NCBI GenBank assembly: GCA_963748485.1
Contig: CAVVJF010000009.1
Coordinates: 1,240,001 to 1,304,000, forward strand
DNA: 64,000 nucleotides
DNA from: DASRWT01 sp963748485
Lineage (GTDB): Bacteria; Methylomirabilota; Methylomirabilia; Rokubacteriales; CSP1-6
Reading direction: 5' to 3'
Positions 55,643 through 64,000 of the stretch are shown here, piece after piece. The position numbers were made by a program, and so were the translations under genes. The number at the start of each line of letters is the position of its first letter. The first letter of the stretch is position 1. A model generated the notes under the pieces. That model was not told the origin of the DNA. It made no database searches and saw only the letters and a list, made by a program, of their open reading frames with translations.

Positions 55643-56529
55643 GGTCCGTAGATCAGAAGGAGGAGGGCGGCGATCCAGAGCACGGTGTTCAGCAAGAGCG
55701 CGCGATCCGAGAGCACCAAGTCCGAGGGATTGCCACCCAGCTCGCGGCGATACAGCAGATAGAGGTAACGGAATATCCCGTAGAGGACGAAGGGCAACGT
55801 CAGGGGTAGCAGCCGCGTGTGGAACTTGGCCACGGTCTCCGGCGACATCGTGTAGAGGGCGTAGGCGGTGACGGTAGAAGCGGTGACCACCGCGATCATC
55901 TGGTCGATGAACCGCTCGCTGTACTCGGCGAGGATGGGCCGATGGGCGGCGGCGGCGCCGTGCAGCGTGAGGTATTCGTGCCGCCGCTTGCCGAGGGCGA
56001 GGAACAGCGCGATCAGCACGGTGCAGATGAGGAGCCAGCCCGAGATGTCGGCGTCCACCGCCACCGCGCCCGCCACCGCGCGCAGCACGAAGCCCACCGC
56101 GACGGTGAGCACGTCGAGGATGACGAGGTGCTTGAGCCACACCGAGTACGTGGTCAGCAGCACCCCGTACCCCAGCGCGACCAACCCGAACTGCCGCCCC
56201 AGAGCGAAGGATACGGCCAGACTCCCGGCGAGGAGGGCGAGGCCGATGACGAGCGCCGTCCCCCGGGGCAGCGCGCCCGACGCCACCGGGCGGCGCCGCT
56301 TGACCGGGTGCAGGCGATCCTTCTCGGCGTCGGCGACATCGTTGAGGAGATAGATGGCGCCGGACAGGCCGCAGAAGATGGCGAAGGCGGCCACCGCCCG
56401 CCAGGCCTGCGGCGTGAAGAGCTGCTGCGAGAACATCAGGCCCGCGAAAACGAAGAGGTTCTTCACCCACTGCCGCGGGCGGAGCGACGCGACGACGGCG
56501 ACCAGAACATTCATGTGGCGGGCCGGCAC
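55630..56529 (-). CDS. UbiA-family prenyltransferase similar to decaprenyl-phosphate phosphoribosyltransferase
   Basis: 299 residues with eight or nine helices. SLRPRQWVKNLFVFAGLMFS opening, the first Asp-rich motif NDVADAEKDRLHPVKRRRP, and a second acidic site with YSERFIDQMI are characteristic of the DPPR synthase branch of UbiA proteins, which attach 5-phosphoribose to polyprenyl phosphate. This is step one of making decaprenylphosphoryl-arabinose, and the next two genes supply oxidation and reduction. A phosphatase for the 5-phosphate is not visible. GTG start at 56529, or the ATG five codons on. Confidence 0.87.
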   Translation of the reverse strand: MPARHMNVLVAVVASLRPRQWVKNLFVFAGLMFSQQLFTPQAWRAVAAFAIFCGLSGAIYLLNDVADAEKDRLHPVKRRRPVASGALPRGTALVIGLALLAGSLAVSFALGRQFGLVALGYGVLLTTYSVWLKHLVILDVLTVAVGFVLRAVAGAVAVDADISGWLLICTVLIALFLALGKRRHEYLTLHGAAAAHRPILAEYSERFIDQMIAVVTASTVTAYALYTMSPETVAKFHTRLLPLTLPFVLYGIFRYLYLLYRRELGGNPSDLVLSDRALLLNTVLWIAALLLLIYGPWGH

Positions 56530-56532
56530 CCC

Positions 56533-57663
56533 TCAGGCCCGGTCGGCGAGGACGGTCCGCAGCGCGGCGGCCACCTCGCCGAGCTCCGCGTCGGTGAGCT
56601 CGGGGAAACACGGCAGCGACAGCACCTCGCGCGCGGCGCGCGCGGCTTCTGGAAAGGCGGCGGCCGCCCGCTCCGCGCCGCCGGGCGGGCAGAACAGCGG
56701 CTGCGCGGGGATGGGGATGGGATAGTGCACGGTGGTCCCGATGCCGAGCTCGGCCAGGCCCGCCGCCACCGCGTCCCGGTCGGCCACCCGCACGGTGAAC
56801 TGGTGATAGACGTGCACGGCGGGCGGCCGCTCCACCGGCAGGCCCAGCGGCAGGCCGGAGAGCAGCGCGCGATACCGCTCGGCGAGGCGGCGGCGGGCGG
56901 CCGTCCACTCGCCCAGGTGGCGCAGCTTCACGCGGAGGAGCGCGGCCTGGAGGTCGTCGAGCCGGCTCGAGATCCCCAGCTCCACGTGCTCGTACCGGCG
57001 CGCCGAGCCGTGATCGCGGAGCCGCCGTACCCGCTCGGCCACATCGTCTCGCGACGTCAGGATCATGCCGCCGTCCCCGCACGCGCCGAGATTCTTGGTG
57101 GGGTAGAACGACAAGCAAACCGCGTCCCCCCAGGCCCCGATGGCCCGGTCCGCATAGGAGGCGCCCACCGCTTGGGCGGCGTCGGCGATCACGGGCAGGC
57201 CGCCGGCCCGCGCGATGTCGGTGAGGGCCGCCATGTCGGCGGCCTGCCCGTAGAGGTGCACGGGCACGATGGCGCGCGTGCGCGGTGTGAGAGCCTTCTC
57301 CACCGCGGCGGGATCGAGGTTGTAGGTCACGGGGTCGATGTCCACGAAGACCGGGGTGGCGCCGGTGAGCGCGATGGTGCTCCCCGACGCCACGAACGAG
57401 AAGGCGGAGGTGACGACCTCGTCCCCCGGGCCCACCCCGAACGCCCGCAGGGCGAGGAGCAGGGCATCGGTGCCGGAGTTGAGGCCGATCCCATGCCGGG
57501 CCCCGCTCGCACCCGCGAGCTCGCGCTCCAGCGCGCGGCCTTCCGGTCCCATGATGAACCAGGCGGAGGCGAGCACGCCGTCGACGGCGGCGCGCAGCTC
57601 GGCCGCGAGCGCGGCGTGCTGGCGCTTGAGGTCGATCTGGGGGACGCGGATCTCTGGGCTCAT
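56533..57663 (-). CDS. DegT/DnrJ/EryC1/StrS aminotransferase
   Basis: 376 residues. PLP-dependent sugar aminotransferase fold: DLKRQHAALAAELRAAV opening, GLNSGTDALLLALRAFGVGPGDEV, EIDPVTYNLDPAAV, DAAQAVGASY and the PLP lysine in SFYPTKNLGACGDGG. It likely aminates a nucleotide-linked keto-sugar during surface-glycan synthesis. It lies between lptD (10 bases) and the DPA-type genes (three bases), so it may contribute to the same envelope polysaccharide; that is inference. Confidence 0.9.
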   Translation of the reverse strand: MSPEIRVPQIDLKRQHAALAAELRAAVDGVLASAWFIMGPEGRALERELAGASGARHGIGLNSGTDALLLALRAFGVGPGDEVVTSAFSFVASGSTIALTGATPVFVDIDPVTYNLDPAAVEKALTPRTRAIVPVHLYGQAADMAALTDIARAGGLPVIADAAQAVGASYADRAIGAWGDAVCLSFYPTKNLGACGDGGMILTSRDDVAERVRRLRDHGSARRYEHVELGISSRLDDLQAALLRVKLRHLGEWTAARRRLAERYRALLSGLPLGLPVERPPAVHVYHQFTVRVADRDAVAAGLAELGIGTTVHYPIPIPAQPLFCPPGGAERAAAAFPEAARAAREVLSLPCFPELTDAELGEVAAALRTVLADRA

Positions 57664-57673
57664 GCCGAGCTCC

Positions 57674-59835
57674 TCATCGGAGACCGGCGCCGAAGCGGGT
57701 GCCGGTCTGGCCGACGCCGAGTAGGTTCACCGAGAAGCGGATCTCGTCCTCATCCTTGTGCCGATCCACGTACTCCAAGAAGAGCGACCAGCACTGCCAC
57801 AGGATGTCCACTCCGACTCGGTTCTCGACCTTGGTGCCGGCCAGCACATCGTACTCGGTGGAGGCCCTGACATGGACGCGTGAGCCGATGCGCCCGGCGA
57901 CGGCGGCGGTGGCGGTGGTGAAGGGCGTGAAGGGCGAGCCGATCTCGTTGAAGCGCGCGCCCGCCGCCACCGTCCAGTCCCGCCAGGAGGCGAACACGTC
58001 GGCATTGGCGGTCCGTAGCCCGAGCCCGTACACGTTCCATTGGCCCACCCCGCGCAGACCGAAGTACTGGTTCGGCCGCACGATGAGCTCGGCGAACAGG
58101 TCCTTGAACGGGTTGTCGGCGGCCGGGAGAAGATTGAAGATCTGGGCCACCGTGAACCGCGCGACTTCCCAGCGCACCGGCTCCTCGTTCGGACCCGCTT
58201 GGGTCTTGGCGTTGAGGCGCTGAGTGATCGAGTACGCCACCTGGCTCGTCTTGCCGATGTCGTCGATGGTGGGGTCGAACTGGGGGTTGGCCTTCTGATC
58301 CACCCCGCGAATCTCCAGCCAGGTCACTCGCGGCTCGATCACGTGCTGGACGGCGGCGAGCCCCCACTTGCCGTCCACCGTCCACACGCGCGCGACACGC
58401 GAGACTCCGCCTCGATGCCGCCCTCGATCTGCAACCGGACGTGGTTGTCGTCCACCGTCTCCTCGATGAGATGCGTCACGTCCTCTTCGGTGATAAAGCG
58501 CTGGTTGACCACCCGCTTGTTGTAGTAAGTCGCGCGCCCTCCCGCGAAGGGCGTGATGGTGAAGAGCCCGGCCACGGGAATGGGCCGGGAGATCCGGGGG
58601 TGGAGATCGACCCGCGGCCCCTCGGAGCCGAGGTCGCGCAAGAAGTAGGCGGCCCCCGCGCGCACTTCGTAGAGGAAGCCGGGCAGGCCGGGTATGGGCT
58701 GCCTCAGCCCCTCGAGTCGGATGTCCGGGACGCGCTGAAGCTCGACCGGGCGCGACGTCGTCAAATCCTGGTACCAGAGGATGTTCCCGACGAGGCTCCA
58801 GCGGTCCCAGTGCCGGGAGACGAACACGTTGGTCTCCGCCCGCTGCCGGGTCCGGTCGCCCAGCCGGTCGCCGTAGTCGCGAATCAGGAGGTCGTCGCTC
58901 ACCACGTTGGCGTCGACCTTGACGGACAGACGCGGCGTCACCTGCCAGACGTGCTGGTAGCTCGCCAGCCCCCGGGTCTCGTTGTCCTTGAACACCTCGG
59001 CGATCATGAAGCCGGAGAAGGTGCCCGCCGATTGCTCGGAGACGATGTACCGGTATTCTGCGGTCGCGCCGAATCCGCGCTCGGTGTAGACGTCGAGCGA
59101 CGCGGTGAGGTCCTGACTGTCGTCGATGGCCCAGAAGTACGGCACCTTCATGAAGTAGCCCTTGCGGCTCGACACTCCGGCCGCCGGGAAGAGAAACCCC
59201 GATTGCCGCTCGCGGCGGAGGGACGCGGCGAAGAATGGAAACCACGGCAGCAGGGGCACCTTGCCCACCCAGAACGAGACGTTGGTCCCGTAGATGATGT
59301 CGTTGAGATCGGCGGTGCTTTCGCCGATCCGGAACGACCAGGCGGGCGAATCACCCTCGCAGGTTGTGAAGGTCGCCCCCTTCATCTCGTAAATCCCTTC
59401 CCCCACGCGATCCATGCGGTCGCCGCCGACGCGGTAGTAGGGCGCCGAGAAGGCAGAGCCGTTGTAGACGACGCCGGTGCCCGTGCGGAGGTTGTAATCG
59501 ATCCGATCGCCGACGAGGCGATCCTGCCCGTCGAAGAACACGACCTTGCCCTGCGCAATCGCCTCCCCGGTGTCGCGGTTGAGCTCCACCCGGTCCGCGA
59601 GCAGCCGGGTGGCGCCCCGAACGATCTCCACGTTGCCGGTCGCCACGAGCAAGTTGGTCGGGCCCCCCACCTGCTGCATCTGATCGGCGACGACCGACAC
59701 TTCCCCGCCCTCCTGCGGGATGCGCAGGGCCTCGGGGCGGGCGGGCTGGGCGAGGGACGCGTCCGGCGTGGCCAGGAGAAGGATCAGCGCCAGTAGCGGC
59801 GCGATCCCGAGGGCACGCGGGCGAGGAGAGGGCAT
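57674..59835 (-). pseudogene. lptD: LPS-assembly protein LptD, broken by one frameshift
   Basis: About 720 residues in total. Signal peptide (LALILLLATPDASLA), an N-terminal OstA/LptA-like domain (VVADQMQQVGGPTNLLVATGNVEIVRGATRLLADRVELNRDTGEAIAQGKV), then a large beta-barrel, as in LptD, which inserts LPS into the outer leaflet. The frame changes near 58390-58412: N-terminal translation ends after EGGIEAE and the barrel resumes in another frame at SRVARVWTVDGKWGLAAVQHV. One missing base (or two extra) explains it. LptD is essential in LPS-bearing bacteria, so a sequencing or assembly error is more likely than a pseudogene. Positioned between folC and the aminotransferase. Confidence 0.85.
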
Positions 59836-59856
59836 TGAGCTCAGTCCAGCATGCTA

Positions 59857-61158
59857 TCAGCCGGCCGGACTCAAGCAAAGCGTCTCCGCGTCCTCCGGCC
59901 GCGGGGCGAGCACCTTGCCCACGAGGTAGAGGGAGCCGGCGACGCACACGGGCTCGTCGCCCTCCGCGCGGGCCTGGGCCACCGCCGCGGCGGGATCGGC
60001 GACGGTGAGCACGCGATCGGCGGGCACCCCGCCGAGATGGGCGGCAAGCTCGCGGAGCGCGGCGGGATCGGCGGCGCGGGGGTTCGGTGAGGCGGTGAAC
60101 ACCACCCGCGCCGCCAGCGGTAGCAACGGGGCCAGGATGCCCGCGAGGTCCTTGTCCGCGGACATCCCGAGCACGAAGGCGATCCGGCGCTCGGGGAAGT
60201 AAGCACGCAGCGACTCGGCGAGCGCGCGGGCGCCGCCCGGATTGTGCGCGCCGTCGAGGATCAGCGGCGGTGGCCCGGCCAAGACCTGGAAGCGCCCCGG
60301 CCAGCGCGCGGCGCCCAGGCCGTGGCGCACCGCCGCCTCGTCCACCCCCAGCACCAACGCCGCCGCGGCGGCGACGAGCGCGTTGCTGGGCTGGTACACG
60401 CCCAGCAGGGCGCAGCGGGCTGCCTCGATGCGCCACGCCGGCCCCGCCAGGTCGAGGAGCTGACCGTCGAGGGCACGCGCCCCCACGGTGACGGACAGGT
60501 CGCGGCCCTCGAGGAGCAACGGCACACCCACCGCTGCCGCCCGCGCCAGGATGACCGCCTCCGCCTCGTCGGCCTGCCGGGCCGAGACCGCCACGCCGCT
60601 CCGGATGATGTGGGCCTTGTCCCAGGCGATGCGCGCCAGGGTGTCGCCGAGGAGGGCCTGATGGTCGTAGTCCACACGCGTGAGCACCGAGACGTCGGGC
60701 CGTCCCACCGTGGTGGCGTCGAGCCGGCCGCCCAGCCCGACCTCGAGCACGGCGATGTCGGCGCCGACGGCGGCGAAGTGGTCCAGGGCCAGGGCGGTGA
60801 CGGCCTCGAACACGCTGGCGTCAAGGCGCGCGAACAAGGTCCCCATCGCGTCGACGCCATCGGCGAGCGCGTCGGCCTCGATACAGCGGCCATCCACGCG
60901 GATCCGCTCGCGCACCGAGCAGAGGTGGGGCGAGGTGAAGAGGCCCACGCGATGCCCCGCCGCGGTGAGGATGGCGGCCAGCATGGCCCCGGCCGAGCCC
61001 TTTCCGTTGGTGCCCCCGACCTGGACGAGGCGCAGCCGGCGCTCGGGGTTGCCGACGGCGTCGAGGAGGGCCTGGATGGTCTCCTGCCCCGGGCGCATCC
61101 CCGCCATTTCACCGCCGCGGAGGCCGAGGAGGCGGGCCACGGCCTCGCGGTAGGTCAT
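59857..61158 (-). CDS. folC: Bifunctional folylpolyglutamate/dihydrofolate synthase
   Basis: 433 residues. P-loop VGGTNGKGSAGAML, LFTSPHLCSVRERI, EVGLGGRLDATT and the C-terminal ILDGAHNPGGARALAESL. FolC joins glutamate to dihydropteroate and adds further glutamates to folates. ATG overlaps the accD stop (ATGA). The accD-folC order is standard and links lipid and folate synthesis genes downstream of trpBA. Confidence 0.94.
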   Translation of the reverse strand: MTYREAVARLLGLRGGEMAGMRPGQETIQALLDAVGNPERRLRLVQVGGTNGKGSAGAMLAAILTAAGHRVGLFTSPHLCSVRERIRVDGRCIEADALADGVDAMGTLFARLDASVFEAVTALALDHFAAVGADIAVLEVGLGGRLDATTVGRPDVSVLTRVDYDHQALLGDTLARIAWDKAHIIRSGVAVSARQADEAEAVILARAAAVGVPLLLEGRDLSVTVGARALDGQLLDLAGPAWRIEAARCALLGVYQPSNALVAAAAALVLGVDEAAVRHGLGAARWPGRFQVLAGPPPLILDGAHNPGGARALAESLRAYFPERRIAFVLGMSADKDLAGILAPLLPLAARVVFTASPNPRAADPAALRELAAHLGGVPADRVLTVADPAAAVAQARAEGDEPVCVAGSLYLVGKVLAPRPEDAETLCLSPAG

Positions 61159-62024
61159 GGAGCCGGCTGGGAGGGCCCTGTTCCGAAGAACGCGATGATG
61201 CGGCGGAGGGTCTCGCGGAGCTCGCGCCGCTCGACGACCATGTCGAGCTGCCCGTGCTCGAGAAGGAACTCCGAGCGCTGGAACCCCTCGGGCAGGGGCT
61301 GGCGGATGGTCTCGGCGATGACGCGGGGCCCTGCGAACCCGATGAGGGCGCGCGGCTCGGCGAGGACGAGGTCGCCGAGCATGGCGAAGCTCGCGGTAAC
61401 GCCGCCGGTGGTGGGGTCGGTGAGGAGCGAGATGTAGGGCACGCGCTCCTCGGCGAGCCGGTGGAGGGCCGCAGAGGTCTTGGCCATCTGCATGAGGGAC
61501 AGGATGCCCTCCTGCATGCGAGCGCCCCCGGAGGCGGACACGATGACGAGCGGCGCCCGCTTCTGGACGGCGAGCTCGATGGCGCGGGTGAGCTTCTCAC
61601 CCACGACCGAGGCCATGCTCCCGCCGAGGAAGCCGAACTCGAAGACGGCAAGCACGACCGGATGGCCGCCGATGCGTCCCATGCCGGTGATGACCGCCTC
61701 GTCGAGGCCGGTGGACTTCTTCGCCGCCTTCACGCGATCCACGTAGCGCTTGGTGTCCTTGAACTCGAGGGGATCGCGAGAGGTGAGCCCGGTGTCGCGC
61801 TCCTCGAACGAGTCGGGGTCGAGGAGGCTGGCGACGCGCTCGCGCGCGGAGATGCGGAACGGGTACTTGCAGCGCGGGCAGACGCGACCGGCCCGGTCCA
61901 CCTCGGCGCGGTACACGATCTCCTTGCAGGAGTCGCACTTGACCCAGAGCCCTTCCGCGATCTGGACCTTCTTGCGCGGGGCCTCTTCCTCCCCTTCCCG
62001 CTTCTTCCAGAACCAGGCGGCCAC
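61155..62024 (-). CDS. accD: Acetyl-CoA carboxylase carboxyltransferase, beta subunit
   Basis: 289 residues. N-terminal zinc ribbon KCDSCKEIVY ... CPRCKYPF, then the carboxyltransferase domain with GGSMASVVGEKLTRAIE, VSASGGARMQEGILSLMQM and GVTASFAMLGDLVLAEP. It pairs with AccA to transfer carboxyl from biotin to acetyl-CoA in fatty acid synthesis. GTG start seven bases after the repeat that ends trpA; accA is not in the window. Confidence 0.96.
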   Translation of the reverse strand: MAAWFWKKREGEEEAPRKKVQIAEGLWVKCDSCKEIVYRAEVDRAGRVCPRCKYPFRISARERVASLLDPDSFEERDTGLTSRDPLEFKDTKRYVDRVKAAKKSTGLDEAVITGMGRIGGHPVVLAVFEFGFLGGSMASVVGEKLTRAIELAVQKRAPLVIVSASGGARMQEGILSLMQMAKTSAALHRLAEERVPYISLLTDPTTGGVTASFAMLGDLVLAEPRALIGFAGPRVIAETIRQPLPEGFQRSEFLLEHGQLDMVVERRELRETLRRIIAFFGTGPSQPAP

Positions 62025-62031
62025 GGCTCAG

Positions 62032-62069
62032 CCCCTCACCCCGCCCTCTCCGCGTTCCGAGGGGAGGGC
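62032..62069. repeat. Palindromic repeat, copy 4 (3' end of trpA)
   Basis: Left arm CCCCTCACCCCGCCCTCTCC and a shorter right arm GGGGAGGGC around CGCGTTCCGA. On the trpA strand it encodes the final PSPRNAERAG residues and its outer end supplies the TGA stop codon. Confidence 0.75.
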
Positions 62070-62869
62070 ACGTGGCCCGCGAGGGGAGCCTTGAGGGCGG
62101 CGAGGAAGCGCCCGACCTCGGCAATGAGGTCCGTCGAGCCGGCGTGGCGCTCGATGAGCCGCACGATGGCGGAGCCCACGATCACGCCGTCGGCGTGCTC
62201 GCCCACGAGGGCGGCCTGCTCGGGCGTGGAGATGCCGAAACCGACGCACACCGGCTTGGTGGTGGCGCCCCGCAGCGTGCGGAGGAGGCCGGTGAGATCG
62301 GGCGGCAGGCTCGCGCGCTCGCCGGTCACGCCGGTGAGGGAGACCAGATAGATGAAGCCGCGGCTGGCCCGCGCAATCATGCGCATGCGAGCGGGCGGCG
62401 TGGTGGGCGCCACGAAGTGCACGACGTCCAGCCCGAGCGGATCGGCCTCCGCGTGCAGCGGCCCCGCTTCCTCGGGCGGCAGATCGATGACGAGCACCCC
62501 GTCCACGCCCACCTCGGCGGCGGTACGGCAGAACGCCTTGAGGCCGAAGGCGAGGATGGGGTTGTAGTAGATCATGAACACCAGCGGCGTGGTGAGATCG
62601 CCCCGCAGCTCGCGCACCATCTCGAGCACACGCGGCAGCGTCACGCCGGCCGCGAGGGCCCGCTGGGTCGCCCGCTGGATCACCGGCCCGTCGGCGAGCG
62701 GGTCCGAAAACGGCACGCCGAGCTCGATGACGTCTGCGCCCTGCCGCGAGGCCTCCAGCATGAGCTTCGCGGTCGTGGCCAGCGAGGGATCGCCCGCCGT
62801 GAAGTAGGGGACGAGGGCGCGCGCGCCCCGCGCCCGCAAGGCCGCGAAGGTCGCGTCCAGCCGGCTCAT
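62036..62869 (-). CDS. trpA: Tryptophan synthase, alpha subunit
   Basis: 277 residues. ALVPYFTAGDPSLATT, catalytic Glu in VIELGVPFSDPLADGPVIQ, the catalytic Asp in VLVIDLPPEEAG and GFGISTPEQAALV with the phosphate-binding GVIVGSAIV. It cleaves indole-3-glycerol phosphate to indole for TrpB. ATG overlaps the trpB stop (ATGA). The last 10 residues and the stop codon are contributed by palindromic repeat copy 4. Confidence 0.95.
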   Translation of the reverse strand: MSRLDATFAALRARGARALVPYFTAGDPSLATTAKLMLEASRQGADVIELGVPFSDPLADGPVIQRATQRALAAGVTLPRVLEMVRELRGDLTTPLVFMIYYNPILAFGLKAFCRTAAEVGVDGVLVIDLPPEEAGPLHAEADPLGLDVVHFVAPTTPPARMRMIARASRGFIYLVSLTGVTGERASLPPDLTGLLRTLRGATTKPVCVGFGISTPEQAALVGEHADGVIVGSAIVRLIERHAGSTDLIAEVGRFLAALKAPLAGHVPSPRNAERAG

Positions 62870-64000
62870 GGGTGGCCGTTCCCCTTGCCGTCCAGCGCCT
62901 GGCCCACGGTGTGAACGTCCTTGTCGCCGCGTCCGGACAGCCCCACCACCACGATCTCCGACTTCTTCATGCGGCGCGCCGCCTTCATGGCGTAGGCCAC
63001 CGCGTGCGCTGACTCCAGGGCGGGCATGAGCCCCTCGAGGCGCGTGAGCGTCTGGAAGGCATCCAACGCCTCGGCGTCGGTGATGGACTCGTACTGGAAG
63101 CGCCCCGCGTCCTTGTAGTAGGCGTGCTCGGGGCCGACGCCCGGATAGTCGAGGCCCGCCGAGATCGAGTGCGCTTCCATCACCTGCCCGTCGTCGTTCT
63201 GGAGCAGATAGCTCATGCTCCCGTGGAGCACACCCACCGCGCCTGCGGAGAGTGAGGCGCCGTGCTTGCCGCTGGAGAGCCCGTGGCCGCCCGGCTCCAC
63301 GCCCACGATGCGCACCTTCGCGTCCTTGATGAAGGGCCAGAAGAGCCCGATGGCGTTGGATCCGCCGCCGACGCAGGCCACGAGGAGATCGGGGAGGCGC
63401 CCGGCCTGGCGCCGAGCCTGCGCGCGCGTCTCCTCGCCGATCACCCGGTGAAAGTCGCGCACCATCATCGGATAGGGATGCGGGCCCATCACCGAGCCGA
63501 GGAGATAGTACGTGGTGCGCACGTTGGTGACCCAGTCGCGGAGGGCTTCGTTGACGGCGTCCTTCAGGGTGCGCGACCCGCTCTCCACCGGGATCACGGT
63601 GGCGCCCAGCAACCGCATGCGGAAGACGTTGAGCGCCTGGCGCTCCACGTCCACGCTGCCCATGTAGACCTCGCACGTGAGGCCGAGGAGCGCTGCCGCG
63701 GTGGCGGAGGCCACCCCGTGCTGGCCCGCGCCCGTCTCGGCGATGATGCGCTTCTTCCCCATGCGCTCGGCGAGCAGCGCCTGCCCCAGCACGTTGTTGA
63801 TCTTGTGGGCGCCGGTGTGGCAGAGGTCTTCTCGCTTGAGATACACGCGGGCGCCCCCGCAATGCCGGGTGAGCCGATCGGCGAAGTAGAGCGGCGTGGG
63901 CCGGCCCGCGTACTGGCGGAGGAGATCCGCGAGGCGCCGGCGGAAGCGCGCGTCCTTCTGCGCGGTCTTGAACGCCCGCTCGAGCTCGATGAGCGGCGCC
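62866..64000 (-). CDS. trpB: Tryptophan synthase, beta subunit (partial, 5' end beyond the window)
   Basis: At least 378 residues; the start lies past the right edge and the frame is open to base 64000. RPTPLYFADRL, the PLP lysine in LCHTGAHKINNVLGQ, ETGAGQHGVASATAAALLG, VACVGGGSNAIGLF, HSISAGLDYPGVGPEH and LSGRGDKD identify TrpB1. It condenses indole with serine. The trpB-trpA-accD-folC order is conserved in many bacteria. Confidence 0.96.
   Translation of the reverse strand, partial: APLIELERAFKTAQKDARFRRRLADLLRQYAGRPTPLYFADRLTRHCGGARVYLKREDLCHTGAHKINNVLGQALLAERMGKKRIIAETGAGQHGVASATAAALLGLTCEVYMGSVDVERQALNVFRMRLLGATVIPVESGSRTLKDAVNEALRDWVTNVRTTYYLLGSVMGPHPYPMMVRDFHRVIGEETRAQARRQAGRLPDLLVACVGGGSNAIGLFWPFIKDAKVRIVGVEPGGHGLSSGKHGASLSAGAVGVLHGSMSYLLQNDDGQVMEAHSISAGLDYPGVGPEHAYYKDAGRFQYESITDAEALDAFQTLTRLEGLMPALESAHAVAYAMKAARRMKKSEIVVVGLSGRGDKDVHTVGQALDGKGNGHP

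Overview
The window is very GC-rich, almost wall-to-wall coding DNA from a Gram-negative, diderm bacterium: it carries LptD and LolA (outer-membrane biogenesis), PilT (type IV pili) and two PEP-CTERM surface proteins. Gene content and style (polyamine operon, RNase J, GTG starts, stop/start overlaps) would fit a Candidatus Rokubacteria / Methylomirabilota-like soil lineage, but that is an inference and no marker here proves it. Apparent single-base frameshifts in lptD and in a histidine kinase suggest either a metagenome or draft assembly or genuine decay.

Layout. 46-4118 (+): a polyamine operon (type III ornithine/lysine decarboxylase, spermidine synthase, a methyltransferase) followed by an RlmI-like rRNA methyltransferase. 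4129-19243 (-): response regulator, alaS, recX, pilT and recA (interrupted by a 357-residue intein), then a LysM/TPR lipoprotein, a polysaccharide deacetylase, a membrane adenylate cyclase, thpR, cinA, pgpA and rimO. 19310-25839 (-): two tandem modules, each made of a PEP-CTERM secreted protein behind a sigma-54-type promoter, an intergenic hairpin and a paralogous 664-residue exported TPR protein. A decayed copy of the 3' end of yajQ lies between the modules and the intact yajQ sits at the outer edge, so the array records a segmental duplication. 26069-33548 (-): yajQ, lolA, ftsK, RNase J and an HTTM membrane protein with its partner. 33693-40062 (+): a peptide ABC transporter without ATPases, a peroxiredoxin-like protein, a GAF-PAS histidine kinase broken by two compensating frameshifts and an unknown protein.

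40076-64000 (-): one nearly gapless stretch read right to left: trpB, trpA, accD, folC, lptD, a DegT aminotransferase, a three-gene set resembling the decaprenylphosphoryl-D-arabinose pathway (UbiA transferase, DprE1-like oxidase, DprE2-like reductase), gltX, a histidine phosphatase, a Na/Pi cotransporter, glgA, glnB, glnE, a TerB-like protein, polA (proofreading domain degenerate), coaE and rsmA.

Features that stand out beyond the genes: the duplicated PEP-CTERM/TPR modules with matching sigma-54 promoters; a family of about 40-50 bp GC-rich palindromes present four times, in or at the edge of rlmI-like, lolA, polA and trpA, always as translated sequence; a separate 142-bp palindromic element upstream of recA; a dyad operator between the -35 and -10 of the recA promoter; and three genes whose conserved N-terminus can only be translated from a non-standard start (ACG or CTG).
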